Counted from the stretch's first letter, positions 16,206 to 24,898 are shown. The stretch: 64,000 nt of DNA from Ramlibacter pallidus (GCF_015070875.1 NZ_JADDIV010000001.1:589144-653143), one strand, 5' to 3'. Made by a program: numbers and translations. Notes: generated from the letters alone by a model not told the origin.

Positions 16206-17987
16206 ATGACCCTGGGTACACGGCTCAAGGCGGCGCTGGCCGCGGGGGTGGTCCTGCTGGCGGGATGCGGCGGCGGCGGTTCGTCGCAGCCGGCGCCCGG
16301 CGGCGGCGGCGGCGGCGGTGGCGACGCGGCCACGCCGCCGGCGATGCAGCGCGCCACCGCTTTCGGGCCGGTGGTCGGCACCGACGATGCGGCCACCAGC
16401 GGCACGCTGCAGTGGAAGGGCGTGCCCTATGCGAAGGCGCCGGTCGGCGCCCTGCGCTGGATGCCGCCCGTGGACCCCGACCCGTGGACGGAAGCGCGCA
16501 GCACGCAGGCCTTCGCCAGCGCCTGCGCGCAGTCGGGCCGCCTGTACGGGCCGGGGCAGAACAACCGCTACGACGCCACGATCGGTACCGCGCTCGGCAC
16601 GACGGTCGGCTCCGAGGACTGCCTCTACCTGAACATCTGGGCGCCCGCCGGCGCGGCCGCGTCGCCGCGCCCGGTGATCGTCTGGGTGCACGGGGGCAGC
16701 AACATCACCGGCTACACCGCCGACCCGGTGTACGACGGCGCGAACCTGGCGCGGACCGCCGACGTCGTGGTGGTTTCGGTCAACTACCGCCTCGGCGTGC
16801 TCGGCTTCCTCAACGCGCTGCAGCTCAAGACCGGCGACCCGCTGGTCGATTCCGGCAACTTCGCGCTGCTGGACCTCATCAAGGCGCTGAAGTTCGTGCA
16901 GGGCAACATCGCCGCGTTCGGCGGCAACCCCGCCAACGTCACGCTGATGGGCCAGTCGGCCGGCGCCGTGAACGTGCTGGCATTGCAGGCGTCGCCCGTG
17001 GTGCGCGCGGCGAGCCCGCAGCTGTTCCACCGGCTGGTCGAGATCAGCGGCGGCATCTCCACGCCCAACACCGTGCCGCCGGGCGTGATCGCCACCATCT
17101 ACCCCGCGGCCATCTGGGCGCAACAGGGTGCGACGCTGCTGCAGTACGCGCTGGTGAACGACGGCACGGTGCCGGACCTCGCCGCGGCCGCGACCTACGT
17201 CGCCGGACGCAGTCCCGCGGAGATGGCCGCCTACCTGCGCAGCAAGTCGCCGGATGCGCTGTTGTCCATCGTACGCACGCAGTTGCCCGCGCTGGGCCTG
17301 CAGAACTCCAACCCGATCCCGGACGGCAACGTGCTGCCGCTCGACCCGATCATGGAAATCCGGGCCGGCCGCTACCTCAAGGTGCCGGTACTGGCGGGCA
17401 TCACCCGCGACGAGACCAAGCTCTTCCCCAGCCTCTTCCCGCTGATGGGCCTGCCGAGCGGCCGCCTCCTGACCGACACGCAGGTCTTCCACATGGCCTT
17501 CGGCTACAACCCGAACGCGGCACCGGCCACGACGCTGGCCGAGTGGATCCCCGCGCAGTACCTGCCGGTGACGGCGGCGGGCACGGGCTTCAACTTCTGG
17601 GCGGACATCCTGAACCAGTTCTGGTTCATCCCCGGACGCGACGACCTGCTCAACTCCCTGAGCCTGCAGCAGTCGCAGGTGTGGCACTACCGGTTCGACT
17701 GGGACGAGCAGCCGGCCCCGTTCAACGACATCTTCGGCGCCGCGCACGCCTTCGACCTGCCGTTCCTTTTCGGCAACTTCGGACCCTCGCTGTACGCGAA
17801 TTTCACCAACAGTGAGGCCAACCGGGCTGGACGGGAGCAGCTGGCGGAGGCCATGATGAAGAGCCTGGGCGCTTTCGCGCGCAGCGGCGACCCGAACAAC
17901 GCCGCGCTGGGCGTCCGCTGGCAGCAGTGGCCGCGCAAGGTGGTGTTCGACGCAAGCCTGAGCGCGAAGCAGATCACGGCGCAGTAG
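16206..17987 (+). CDS. Type B carboxylesterase lipoprotein
   Basis: A 593-aa protein with a lipoprotein signal (LLAGC, Cys21) and a Gly-rich linker, then a carboxylesterase type B domain. WVHGGSNITGY is the oxyanion-hole strand, GQSAGA holds nucleophile Ser about 251, ITRDETKLF holds the acidic residue, and AAHAFDLPFLFGNF holds the catalytic His. EDCLYLNIW is the family's second signature. It would hydrolyse carboxylic esters at the outer membrane or in the periplasm. It sits directly after the tannase-like gene (AAGGAGGCGAAC ribosome site), so the two are probably co-expressed. The natural substrate is unknown. Confidence 0.9.
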   Translation: MTLGTRLKAALAAGVVLLAGCGGGGSSQPAPGGGGGGGGDAATPPAMQRATAFGPVVGTDDAATSGTLQWKGVPYAKAPVGALRWMPPVDPDPWTEARSTQAFASACAQSGRLYGPGQNNRYDATIGTALGTTVGSEDCLYLNIWAPAGAAASPRPVIVWVHGGSNITGYTADPVYDGANLARTADVVVVSVNYRLGVLGFLNALQLKTGDPLVDSGNFALLDLIKALKFVQGNIAAFGGNPANVTLMGQSAGAVNVLALQASPVVRAASPQLFHRLVEISGGISTPNTVPPGVIATIYPAAIWAQQGATLLQYALVNDGTVPDLAAAATYVAGRSPAEMAAYLRSKSPDALLSIVRTQLPALGLQNSNPIPDGNVLPLDPIMEIRAGRYLKVPVLAGITRDETKLFPSLFPLMGLPSGRLLTDTQVFHMAFGYNPNAAPATTLAEWIPAQYLPVTAAGTGFNFWADILNQFWFIPGRDDLLNSLSLQQSQVWHYRFDWDEQPAPFNDIFGAAHAFDLPFLFGNFGPSLYANFTNSEANRAGREQLAEAMMKSLGAFARSGDPNNAALGVRWQQWPRKVVFDASLSAKQITAQ

Positions 17988-18050
17988 ACGCCGACCGCGC
18001 GCACAGGCCGTTGGGACGGGCCGGCCCTGCCGGCCCGAGGAGGAGATGCG

Positions 18051-19637
18051 ATGACGAGAGCATTGTTCGCGCCCGCCCACTGGGTGCTGGGGCACCTGCC
18101 CACCGGCGTCAGCGTCGCGGGCGGATGCGCCCTGGTCGTGGCGCCGGCCATGGTGGCCCTGTACGCGCACGAAGCGCTCACGCCGCAAGCCCTGCAGGTC
18201 GTGGTGGCTGCGCTGTGCGTGCTCGCCGTGTACGGCGTGCTGGCGCTGCGCACCTTCGCCGCCGCCGACATCGGGCAGATCGTGCGCATCACGGACCGGC
18301 TCGCCAGCGGCGAACTGATCGACAACGTGCGCGCCATGCAGCCGGGCACCACCGATGCGGGCCGGCTGTGGGAATCGGTGCTGCGCATGAACACCACGCT
18401 GGGGCACATCGTCCGCCAGGTGCGCACCAGCGCAGATGCCGTGGTGGCCGGCTCGTACACCATCGCCGAAGGCAACGCGCAGCTGGCGCAGCGCACGCAG
18501 GAACAGGCCGTGTCGCTGGAAGAGACCGCCAGCGGCATCGAGCACCTCGCCTCCGGCGCGCGCCGCAACGCCGAGAGCTGCGACCGCGCCAACGATCTCG
18601 CCGGCCAGTCCCGCGAAGTCGCCGCGCAAGCCTCCAGCCAGATGCAGCAGGTGGCGGCGACCATGGACCGCATCTCGGCGAGCTCGCGGCGCGTGGCCGA
18701 GATCCTGGGCGCGGTCGAGGGCATCGCCTTCCAGACCAACATCCTCGCGCTGAACGCCGCCGTCGAAGCCGCGCGGGCCGGCGACCAGGGCCGCGGCTTC
18801 GCCGTCGTGGCGGCGGAAGTGCGCACCCTGGCGCAGCGCAGCGCGCAGGCGGCCAAGGAGATCAAGTCGCTGATCGACGAATCGGTGGGCAACGTCGCGG
18901 CCGGCCAGCAGCTGGTGGACGCCGCGGAGCACACGATGGGCCAGGTGGTGGAGAGCGTTGCCGCCGTCACGCAGGAGCTGGGCGCGATCGCGCGGGCCTC
19001 GCGCGACCAGAGCGCCGCCGTGCAGGAGATCAACCAGGCCATCGCGCAGGTGGATGCGGTCACGCAGCAGAATGCCGCGCTGGTGGAGGAGGCGGCCGGC
19101 GCGGCCGAATCCTTCCAGCACGAAGCAAGGCAGCTGGCCGACGTGGTCGGCCGATTCAAGACGGACCGCAACGACGACCGCGGCCGCGTCATCGCGCTGG
19201 TCAAGCAGGCCGTGGAGCACGTGCGCCGCTTCGGCGTGCGGCGCGCCTGCGCCGACTTCAACGACCCCCGCGGGGACTTCGTGCGCGGCGAGGATTACGT
19301 CTTCGCGCTGGCCGGCGACGGCACGCAGCTGGCCTTCGCGCCGGACCCCAACGTGGTCGGCCGCAACAACGTCGACGACATGGACGCGGACGGCAAGGTG
19401 GTCGGCCGCGAGATCCTGAAGGTGGCGAAGGACCCCGGCTTCGGTTGGGTGGACTACCAGTTCGTCAACCCGAAGACCGGGCAGACGGAACCGAAGTCGG
19501 TCTACGTCGAAGGGGCGGACGGCATCGTGCTCGGCTGCGGGATCTACCGCAACCGCGCCGGCCAGGCGCAAGCCCAGCAGCACCAGGTGCTGCGCATCCC
19601 CGCGGCGCCACACGCGCCGATGCGCCTGGGCAGGTAG
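18051..19637 (+). CDS. Methyl-accepting chemotaxis protein with C-terminal Cache domain
   Basis: A 528-aa chemoreceptor. Two hydrophobic helices (about 16-40 and 46-75) anchor it with almost no periplasmic loop. A HAMP-like stretch and a coiled coil lead to the signalling hairpin with the conserved tip [20 protein letters not shown] and [17 protein letters not shown]. The sensory part comes after the signalling domain: residues about 380-505 resemble a single Cache domain ([28 protein letters not shown] and IVLGCGIYR). With this topology the Cache domain is cytosolic. No CheR-binding pentapeptide is visible at the C-terminus. A strong GAGGAGGAG site precedes ATG 18051. The ligand is unknown, and the adjacent esterases may release it. 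Confidence 0.9.
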   Translation: MTRALFAPAHWVLGHLPTGVSVAGGCALVVAPAMVALYAHEALTPQALQVVVAALCVLAVYGVLALRTFAAADIGQIVRITDRLASGELIDNVRAMQPGTTDAGRLWESVLRMNTTLGHIVRQVRTSADAVVAGSYTIAEGNAQLAQRTQEQAVSLEETASGIEHLASGARRNAESCDRANDLAGQSREVAAQASSQMQQVAATMDRISASSRRVAEILGAVEGIAFQTNILALNAAVEAARAGDQGRGFAVVAAEVRTLAQRSAQAAKEIKSLIDESVGNVAAGQQLVDAAEHTMGQVVESVAAVTQELGAIARASRDQSAAVQEINQAIAQVDAVTQQNAALVEEAAGAAESFQHEARQLADVVGRFKTDRNDDRGRVIALVKQAVEHVRRFGVRRACADFNDPRGDFVRGEDYVFALAGDGTQLAFAPDPNVVGRNNVDDMDADGKVVGREILKVAKDPGFGWVDYQFVNPKTGQTEPKSVYVEGADGIVLGCGIYRNRAGQAQAQQHQVLRIPAAPHAPMRLGR

Positions 19638-19687
19638 GCGGAATCCTTAACGGAGGCGCGCATTGCAGTAGGATGGGCCCCCCACCG

Positions 19688-20134
19688 ATGCATCCGCCAC
19701 CCCTCCAAGAGGTTCGCCACCTCCTCGCCACCGGCGGGCTCCAGCCTGCCCTCGCCTACCTCAACCAGCGCGTGCCGCACCGCTTCACGGCCGTCTACAA
19801 GGTCGAAGGCGGCGTGATGCGCAACATCGCGATCGTCGACAAGCAGGGCGAAGTGGTCCCTGAGCACCTGCTGGAGGTGCCCTTCGCCTCCAGCTACTGC
19901 CAGTTCGTGCTGCGCGACGGCTACTTCAGGTTCCACGGCCTGCGCGACGACCGGCTCGAAGGGCATCCCTACCAGGGCATCGTGAACTCGTACGTGGGGC
20001 TGCCGCTGTCCACCGACGGCGACCAGGTGGTGGGCACCTTCTGCCACTTCGACTTTCCCGCGCAGGCGATCGCCGACGCGGAGTACGAGCTGATGCAGCA
20101 GGTGGCGCCGGACCTCGCCACCTACGTGCCCTGA
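19688..20134 (+). CDS. GAF domain-containing protein
   Basis: A 148-aa protein that is essentially one GAF domain: ALAYLNQRVPHRFTAVYKVEGG, then the SYCQFVLRDGYFRFHGLRDD core, YVGLPLSTDGDQVVGTFCHFDF, and a C-terminal helix. GAF domains bind small ligands or nucleotides. No output domain is fused, so it would act through a partner, perhaps the chemoreceptor encoded 50 bp upstream. Two starts are possible, ATG 19673 and ATG 19688. I chose the second because the upstream AGGA site fits it slightly better. The difference is five residues. Confidence 0.75.
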   Translation: MHPPPLQEVRHLLATGGLQPALAYLNQRVPHRFTAVYKVEGGVMRNIAIVDKQGEVVPEHLLEVPFASSYCQFVLRDGYFRFHGLRDDRLEGHPYQGIVNSYVGLPLSTDGDQVVGTFCHFDFPAQAIADAEYELMQQVAPDLATYVP

Positions 20135-20149
20135 CGGCGGAGGCGGCCG

Positions 20150-20611
20150 CTAGCCGGCGCTGAGGCTCTCGGCGATCTTGCGGCCGGTCTCGGCTTCCGA
20201 CTTCGGCACCGAGACCTGCGCGTTGCACGTCCCACGCGGGCCCTTGATGGCGATGTAGAGGTTCAGGTTGCCGGGCTTGCCGCCGATGCCGCTGAACTCG
20301 TAGTAGTGGCGCGAAGCACTGTCCTCGATCATCTTCTCGACCTTCAGCGAGCCGACGATCATCTTCTTGGACTCCGCGAACGGCATCTTCACGCCGTTGA
20401 CGGCCGCCGAGCTTTTCTTGTCGGCCGTGTTCGCGATACCCATCGGCTCGCCCATGATCGACTGCTGCTTCCAGCCCTCGGGGATGGCCACCTGGCAGGT
20501 GCCACCGGATTCCTTCATCAACTTCCATCCCTTCGGGACGGCTTGGGCCTGGGCAGGGCCCGCGAGCGAAACGGCCGCGGCCAGCGCGGCGCCCAGTACT
20601 GCTTTTCTCAA
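20150..20611 (-). CDS. Secreted hypothetical protein
   Basis: A 153-aa protein with a clear Sec signal peptide (residues 1-23, cleavage after AQA) and a small soluble domain containing WKLMKESGGTCQVAIPEGWKQ and GKPGNLNLYIAIKGPRGTC. Its two Cys residues could form a disulfide in the periplasm. I do not recognise a named family. It is transcribed after the beta-propeller lipoprotein gene (gap 33 bp), so the two may form a transcription unit. Confidence 0.75.
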   Translation of the reverse strand: MRKAVLGAALAAAVSLAGPAQAQAVPKGWKLMKESGGTCQVAIPEGWKQQSIMGEPMGIANTADKKSSAAVNGVKMPFAESKKMIVGSLKVEKMIEDSASRHYYEFSGIGGKPGNLNLYIAIKGPRGTCNAQVSVPKSEAETGRKIAESLSAG

Positions 20612-20644
20612 TGGGTTTCCTTCGTCATGCAGGGAAATCGAGGC

Positions 20645-22270
20645 TCAGTCGAACCGGACGGCCTTCACGTTGTATTCCTGGCCGATGGTCTGCTCCCAGA
20701 CCGCCACCGCGCTGCCTGTTCCGTCGATCGCGACGAATGGGGCGCTCGATGTCGCGGAAATCGCCTCCGACAGCTGGCCGATGCCTGTCCAGGCTTTTCC
20801 CGCCACCTGCCGCGCGGCGAACACCGCCTCGTTCGCCCCACCCTGGTACTGGCGCCACACCACGAGGGCATTGCCGCGTGCGTCCACGGCAACGTGGACC
20901 TGGGATGCATCCCGATCCAGGTCTTCCACGCGCTCGGGCGCCTGCCAGCCGCCGCCCGGCGTGTAGCGGCGCGTCCAGACGTCGGAATAGGCGTCATCCT
21001 GGATCCAGGCGACCACGGCGCCGCCGTTCGCGTCCATGGCCACCCTGGGGTCCGACGCGTTGTTGTCGGAATCACCATTGATGCGGACGACCCCTTTCCA
21101 GCCCGTGCCCGGGCGAAAACCGTTGGCCCAGACTTCCCGCAGGCCCTGCTCCCACACCAGGAAGAAGCTGCCGTCGGCAGAGGCGGCGATGGAGATCGGC
21201 TGATCGATCGATTGCGTGGCTGCCTCGACGGCGACGGGCGCCGACCAGCCGCCCGTGCGCCCCGAATCGACTGCGAAGACGTCATGAACCCCGGAACCGC
21301 CGGCCTGGTGCTGCCGCCATGCGACGATCGCGTGGCCCGAAGGCTCCAGGGCCACCACCGGGTCGGCCGATGCATTGGGTTCGCTCTCGAGCCGCTGCGC
21401 GCCTTGCCAACCGCCCGCAGGCGTGAAACGGTTCGCGTACACGTTGGACTCGGCACCGTCGTTCTGGATCCACACTGCCACGGCCTCGCCGCCGGAATTC
21501 ATGGCGATGCGATGCGCGTTCACGCTCGCGTTCTGCAGCAATTGCGCCGTGCCCCAGCCGGAGCCCACCACGTAGCGATTGGTGCGCAACTCGTAGACCG
21601 AGCTGTTCCACTGCCGCCAGGTGACGATCGCATTGCCGGCGGCGTCCATGGCGATCTCCGGGTCGTAGGCGACACCGGAGTCGGCTTCGATGGTCTGCGG
21701 CGTGCTCCAGCCGGTGCCCGGCTGGTAGCGGCTGGCCCAGATGCTGCCGATCGAATCGGCCTGCCGCCATACCGCGATCGCATTGCCGCTCGCATCCGCG
21801 GCGACCCGCGGCTCATAGGCGGAATCCACGCGATCTTCGAGGGACTGCGGCGCGCCCCACGCACCGTCGGCGGTCGTGAAGCTGATCGACGGACCCTGGC
21901 CGACCCGCACGGTGTACCTGGCGACGGGCACAAGACGCGCCGCCGGGGAGATGCGCAGGTACCGGCCGTTCGCCGAAACCGTTGCAGCCACCGTCGCGCC
22001 TTCAAGAAGGAACTGCACGGTGTCCGCCTGCACGGGGGCCGACATCGTGAGTTCCGGGCGAACCCCCCGGTCCACGTCCGTCGCACCGTTGGCCGGCGAA
22101 CTGCTCACGATGGAAAGGCCCCCCGCATCCGGCCCCGGTGCCGGCCCGTCGCTGCCGCCGCACGCGACGAGCAACAGCGATGCCGCGGACGCGACAAGGC
22201 CTGATCGCCAGTGGCTGGCGGATGGCACGGGCACGGGCGTGCGCTTCTGGGGATGGGAGAGCGGACTCAT
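20645..22270 (-). CDS. Repeat-containing lipoprotein with Ig-like and beta-propeller domains
   Basis: A 541-aa exported protein. The signal ends LLLVAC, giving a lipid-anchored Cys at about residue 37. Next comes a Big_5/SbsA-like Ig domain (IVSSSPANGATDVDRGVRPELTMS). The remainder is a run of about seven to eight blocks of roughly 45-50 residues, each with a pattern like DP-VA-D-GNAIA-W-Q and W--P, consistent with a BNR/sialidase-like or WD-type beta-propeller. Binding rather than catalysis is the safest guess. The start ATG 22270 (MSPLSHPQ) gives a proper n-region. Longer in-frame starts run into the upstream intergenic region. Confidence 0.8.
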   Translation of the reverse strand: MSPLSHPQKRTPVPVPSASHWRSGLVASAASLLLVACGGSDGPAPGPDAGGLSIVSSSPANGATDVDRGVRPELTMSAPVQADTVQFLLEGATVAATVSANGRYLRISPAARLVPVARYTVRVGQGPSISFTTADGAWGAPQSLEDRVDSAYEPRVAADASGNAIAVWRQADSIGSIWASRYQPGTGWSTPQTIEADSGVAYDPEIAMDAAGNAIVTWRQWNSSVYELRTNRYVVGSGWGTAQLLQNASVNAHRIAMNSGGEAVAVWIQNDGAESNVYANRFTPAGGWQGAQRLESEPNASADPVVALEPSGHAIVAWRQHQAGGSGVHDVFAVDSGRTGGWSAPVAVEAATQSIDQPISIAASADGSFFLVWEQGLREVWANGFRPGTGWKGVVRINGDSDNNASDPRVAMDANGGAVVAWIQDDAYSDVWTRRYTPGGGWQAPERVEDLDRDASQVHVAVDARGNALVVWRQYQGGANEAVFAARQVAGKAWTGIGQLSEAISATSSAPFVAIDGTGSAVAVWEQTIGQEYNVKAVRFD

Positions 22271-22600
22271 GGATTCCTTCGCATGCGGTCGTCGAACTTC
22301 CGGCAAGGGAAGTGCAGCGGCGCAGTATCGGGAGCGGGGCGGGCGACCAGAAGTGACCGAGGTCACCTGCGGCGAGCCTGCCGCGTCGCATCCGGCGAAA
22401 AGGACGAATAGTTCGCGCCCAGGTGCGGGGCCGACGGAGGAATCGGCAAGCGACTGGGAGGCCGTGGACGTCACCCGGAAGTTGAGGGAGCCCCCGGACG
22501 GCCTGTTCACCAAGCCAGGGTGGATCTGGCTGCCGGCGGACACCTCGGAGAAGCCGGAGTACGTGAAGGTCCGGATCAACGACTTCTCGGTGCTCGGGCA
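22271..22600. other. 330-bp intergenic region with a palindrome and a coding-like fragment
   Basis: No intact gene is seen. A 14-bp inverted repeat GTGACC-GA-GGTCAC lies at 22353-22366, about 85 bp upstream of the lipoprotein start, and could be a regulator site. From about 22440 the plus strand becomes coding-like (see the separate entry). Confidence 0.5.
22353..22366. promoter_or_regulatory. Palindrome GTGACC-N2-GGTCAC
   Basis: A perfect 6+6 bp inverted repeat upstream of the beta-propeller lipoprotein gene. The size and symmetry fit a dimeric regulator operator. The cognate regulator is not evident, and no -35/-10 pair could be assigned around it. Confidence 0.3.
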
Positions 22601-22604
22601 CTAG
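22440..22604 (+). pseudogene. Possible 3' gene remnant
   Basis: In this frame the last 54 codons before TAG 22602-22604 have about 90% G/C at third positions and encode a protein-like tail (PDGLFTKPGWIWLPADTSEK, then PEYVKVRINDFSVLGH). Upstream of about 22440 the codon bias disappears and no convincing start is visible, although the frame stays open to ATG 22269. No gene is annotated on the opposite strand here, so the bias is not a shadow. It looks like the 3' end of a gene whose 5' part has been lost. The family is not recognised. Confidence 0.4.
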
Positions 22605-23137
22605 CGGGCGGGCGCTCCCGCTTCGAGCCGCGTGCGCAGCGTCTCGAGGAAACCTTCCAGCTGCCGCTGGTAGTACCACTGCACCACCGGACGGAAGAAG
22701 GCGAGCAGCGGCAGGTTGCCGACGTCGCTGCGCAACGCGTAGGTGAAGACGGCGCCCTCGCCGGACGCAGCCACCGTCCGCTCGACGGCCACCGGCGCGG
22801 GACCCTGCACGGTGCGGCTGAGCACGCGCTGCGGCGGCTGGAATTCCGTGATCTCCGTGACGGTGACCAGCGTCTGGCCGAAGGCCTTCAGCGTTTCCTC
22901 CGTCCGGGCACCGGCGCGGGCCGGCCCCGGCGTCGTGCGGCGGATGCTCACGATGCCGCCGCGCCAGTGGATGTCGTTCTCGACGTCGGAGACGTAGCGG
23001 AAGACCGTGTCCTGGTCGCGCTGGATCAGGACGGAAGCACGCACGGCCACGATGCTTTCCGCGGCGCGCGCGGACGGGAACCAGGCGAGGAGGCAGGCCG
23101 CGAGGGCGGCATAGAGGGAATGACGGGTGTTCTTCAT
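22601..23137 (-). CDS. Secreted SRPBCC-family (polyketide cyclase/START-like) protein
   Basis: A 178-aa protein with a Sec signal peptide (about 1-25, cleavage after ARA) and a helix-grip fold typical of SRPBCC proteins: VRASVLIQRDQDTVFRYVSDVENDIHWRGG, then ITEFQPPQRVLSRTVQGP, YALRSDVGNLPLLAFFRP and a long C-terminal helix. Such domains bind hydrophobic ligands. It is downstream of the AraC regulator gene on the same strand (gap 68 bp) and may be its target. Its stop overlaps the end of the plus-strand remnant. Confidence 0.82.
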   Translation of the reverse strand: MKNTRHSLYAALAACLLAWFPSARAAESIVAVRASVLIQRDQDTVFRYVSDVENDIHWRGGIVSIRRTTPGPARAGARTEETLKAFGQTLVTVTEITEFQPPQRVLSRTVQGPAPVAVERTVAASGEGAVFTYALRSDVGNLPLLAFFRPVVQWYYQRQLEGFLETLRTRLEAGAPAR

Positions 23138-23205
23138 GGGCGCGGATTTTTCGCGCCGGGCCGGGCCCCGTATTGATCGAACGCGACGCGTGGGCGCCGC
23201 GCGTT

Positions 23206-24060
23206 TCAGGCGTAAGGGCGCCCGCCGGCGTCCGCCCGGCCGAAAGCGATGGAGAGCGGCGTCGGAGGCAGGCGCGTGAATTCGCCCGGCGTCATCTGCG
23301 TCAGCCGCCGGAACTCCCGCGTCATGTGGGCCTGGTCCGCATAGCCGGCGCCGGCCGCGACCTCCGACAGCTTGTGCCCCCGCCCCGCGAGCCGGCAGGC
23401 ATGCTGCAGCCGCACCGCATGGGAGAACCCCTTGGGCGTGGTGTTCATCCAGCGCCGCATGTCGCGCTCGAGCTGCCGGCGGGTGATGGCGTAGTTCGTG
23501 GCCACCGACTCGATGGAGCCGCAGCCGTCCCGCATCAGCTCCGCGCAGGCGCGCGCAGTGCGCAGGGCGGCGGGCGGCATGGCGCGCCGCCGGAGCAACC
23601 ACGACTCGAGCCAGCGGCCGACGCGGTCGAGGCTCTCGTGCAGGCCGGCGTCCGCCTGCGCGGCCTGCGAGAGGCCGCGCGAACCCTGTCCGCCGATCAC
23701 CGCATCGAGGCCGATGCAGTCCGCCTGGCCCTGCATGGCCTGGCCGCAGGTGAGTTCCAGTGCGCCCAGCGGCGTGAGCAAGGCGAAGACGCCCACGAAA
23801 GGCCCGGCCACGTCGCGCCGGGCGGGCTCGCCCCGGATTCCGCTCAAGAGGCTGGTGCCGACGTCGGAAGGATGCCGCGCGTCGCCGCCGAAATGCACGT
23901 GCACGACCGTGGCGCCGGTGGGCACGGCCAGCATGGAACGGGGACGGCGGAGGTCCGCATGGACGGCGACCAGGCCCGTCACGAGCTCGCCGAGCGGGCC
24001 GTCGACGCGCCGGGCGGCGACGGTCCACGTGTCATCGGTTTCGGGCGGCTCGCGGGTCAT
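23206..24060 (-). CDS. AraC-family transcriptional regulator
   Basis: A 284-aa regulator with an N-terminal ligand or dimerisation domain of DUF6597/AraC_N type and a C-terminal AraC DNA-binding domain of two helix-turn-helix motifs (SIESVATNYAITRRQLERDMRRW and LSEVAAGAGYADQAHMTREFRRLTQ). The order (sensor then HTH pair) and length are normal for the family. It is followed on the same strand by the SRPBCC gene. The ligand is unknown. ATG 24060 is the first in-frame start. Confidence 0.9.
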   Translation of the reverse strand: MTREPPETDDTWTVAARRVDGPLGELVTGLVAVHADLRRPRSMLAVPTGATVVHVHFGGDARHPSDVGTSLLSGIRGEPARRDVAGPFVGVFALLTPLGALELTCGQAMQGQADCIGLDAVIGGQGSRGLSQAAQADAGLHESLDRVGRWLESWLLRRRAMPPAALRTARACAELMRDGCGSIESVATNYAITRRQLERDMRRWMNTTPKGFSHAVRLQHACRLAGRGHKLSEVAAGAGYADQAHMTREFRRLTQMTPGEFTRLPPTPLSIAFGRADAGGRPYA

Positions 24061-24430
24061 CGCGCGAGTGTCGCCGAATGCGACGCGCAGGGATTGGAAG
24101 AACGCGACATGGCGGTTCGCTCGCCTTTTGCGCCGGCTTCATCGACGTCCCCGACTCGCAGGCCAACCTGCCCCGGGTCTCCGCCGCCTGATCGGCGCAC
24201 CGCGCACTGCGCGTTCAGCTGCGCGGCAGGGGACCCCTGCGCCTGCCGGCCCAGGTGCTGAACGACCTGCACGAGGTGGCGGCGCACGTCGCGGCGAACG
24301 TGCGGCATGCCGCGCTGCGGCGCTTGCGCCAGGAGTGCGCGTCGCGCCTCAGCGCCTGAGGCGCGCAGCACGTGGCCGCGTCGGGCCCTGCGCGTTCGAC
24401 CGGCTAAAGTGTGACGTGGAGGTCCCTTCC
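24061..24430. other. 370-bp intergenic region with a broken coding-like stretch
   Basis: The region separates the AraC regulator (minus) from the RidA gene (plus). It has no intact gene. The plus strand from about 24111 to 24359 shows strong coding bias in one frame interrupted by TGA 24189-24191 (see the separate entry). A GGAGG ribosome site at about 24418-24422 belongs to the RidA gene. Confidence 0.5.
24111..24359 (+). pseudogene. Possible degraded gene with in-frame stop
   Basis: One plus-strand frame has nearly all G/C third positions from about 24132 to the final TGA 24357-24359. It encodes protein-like segments (FIDVPDSQANLPRVSAA before an in-frame TGA at 24189-24191, then LPAQVLNDLHEVAAHVAANV and a basic helix ending RQECASRLSA). 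The lack of a start with a ribosome site and the internal stop suggest the remains of a gene. A second possibility is two very short ORFs. The family is not recognised. Confidence 0.35.
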
Positions 24431-24898
24431 ATGACCATCGACCAGCGCCTCAAGGACTTGGGGATTGTCCTGCCGCCGGGCACCGCGCCGGCGGCGAACT
24501 ACGCCAATGCGGTGCGCACCGGCAACCTTCTCTTCATCTCGGGGAAAGGACCACTGCCCGAGAACGGGGTGCTTCCCAGGGGAAGGCTCGGCCGGGAATT
24601 CTCGGTGGAGCAGGGTTACCGTTTTGCCCGGTCGGCCGGTCTGGACGTATTGGCGGTCATGCACGCCGAGCTCGGGTCGCTCGAGCGCGTCGTGCGCATC
24701 GTCGAGGTGCAGGGATTCGTCAATGCGGAGCCTGACTTCGAGGAACACGCCAAGGTCTTGAATGGTTGCTCCGACCTGATGGTCGAGGTGTTCGGCGAGA
24801 GGGGACTCCACGCGAGATCGGTCTTCGGCGCCACGTCCTTGCGCGGCGCGCTTCCCATCATCCTCAGGGCGGTGGTGGAGTTCTCCCGGGATGGCTAG
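24431..24898 (+). CDS. RidA family protein (YjgF/YER057c/UK114)
   Basis: A 155-aa protein of the longer RidA subfamily. NYANAVRTGNLLFISGKGPL is the typical first strand pair, followed by DVLAVMHAELGSLERVVRIVEVQGFVN and a C-terminal ARSVFGATSLRGALPIILRAVVEF, where the Arg that coordinates carboxylates in RidA enzymes is expected. Canonical RidA hydrolyses reactive enamine/imine intermediates, and this subgroup (YjgH/RutC-like with a longer N-terminus) often has unknown substrates. GGAGG precedes ATG 24431. Third-position G/C is slightly lower than in its neighbours. Confidence 0.88.
   Translation: MTIDQRLKDLGIVLPPGTAPAANYANAVRTGNLLFISGKGPLPENGVLPRGRLGREFSVEQGYRFARSAGLDVLAVMHAELGSLERVVRIVEVQGFVNAEPDFEEHAKVLNGCSDLMVEVFGERGLHARSVFGATSLRGALPIILRAVVEFSRDG

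Noticed and set aside
13262-16405. A 1047-codon minus-strand open frame
   Set aside because: It is a shadow of the SDR and tannase-like genes; no domain, no ribosome site.
16164-19613. An 1149-codon minus-strand open frame opposite the esterase and chemoreceptor genes
   Set aside because: It is low-complexity (Arg/Gly/His/Ala-rich) and antisense to genes with intact catalytic and signalling motifs.
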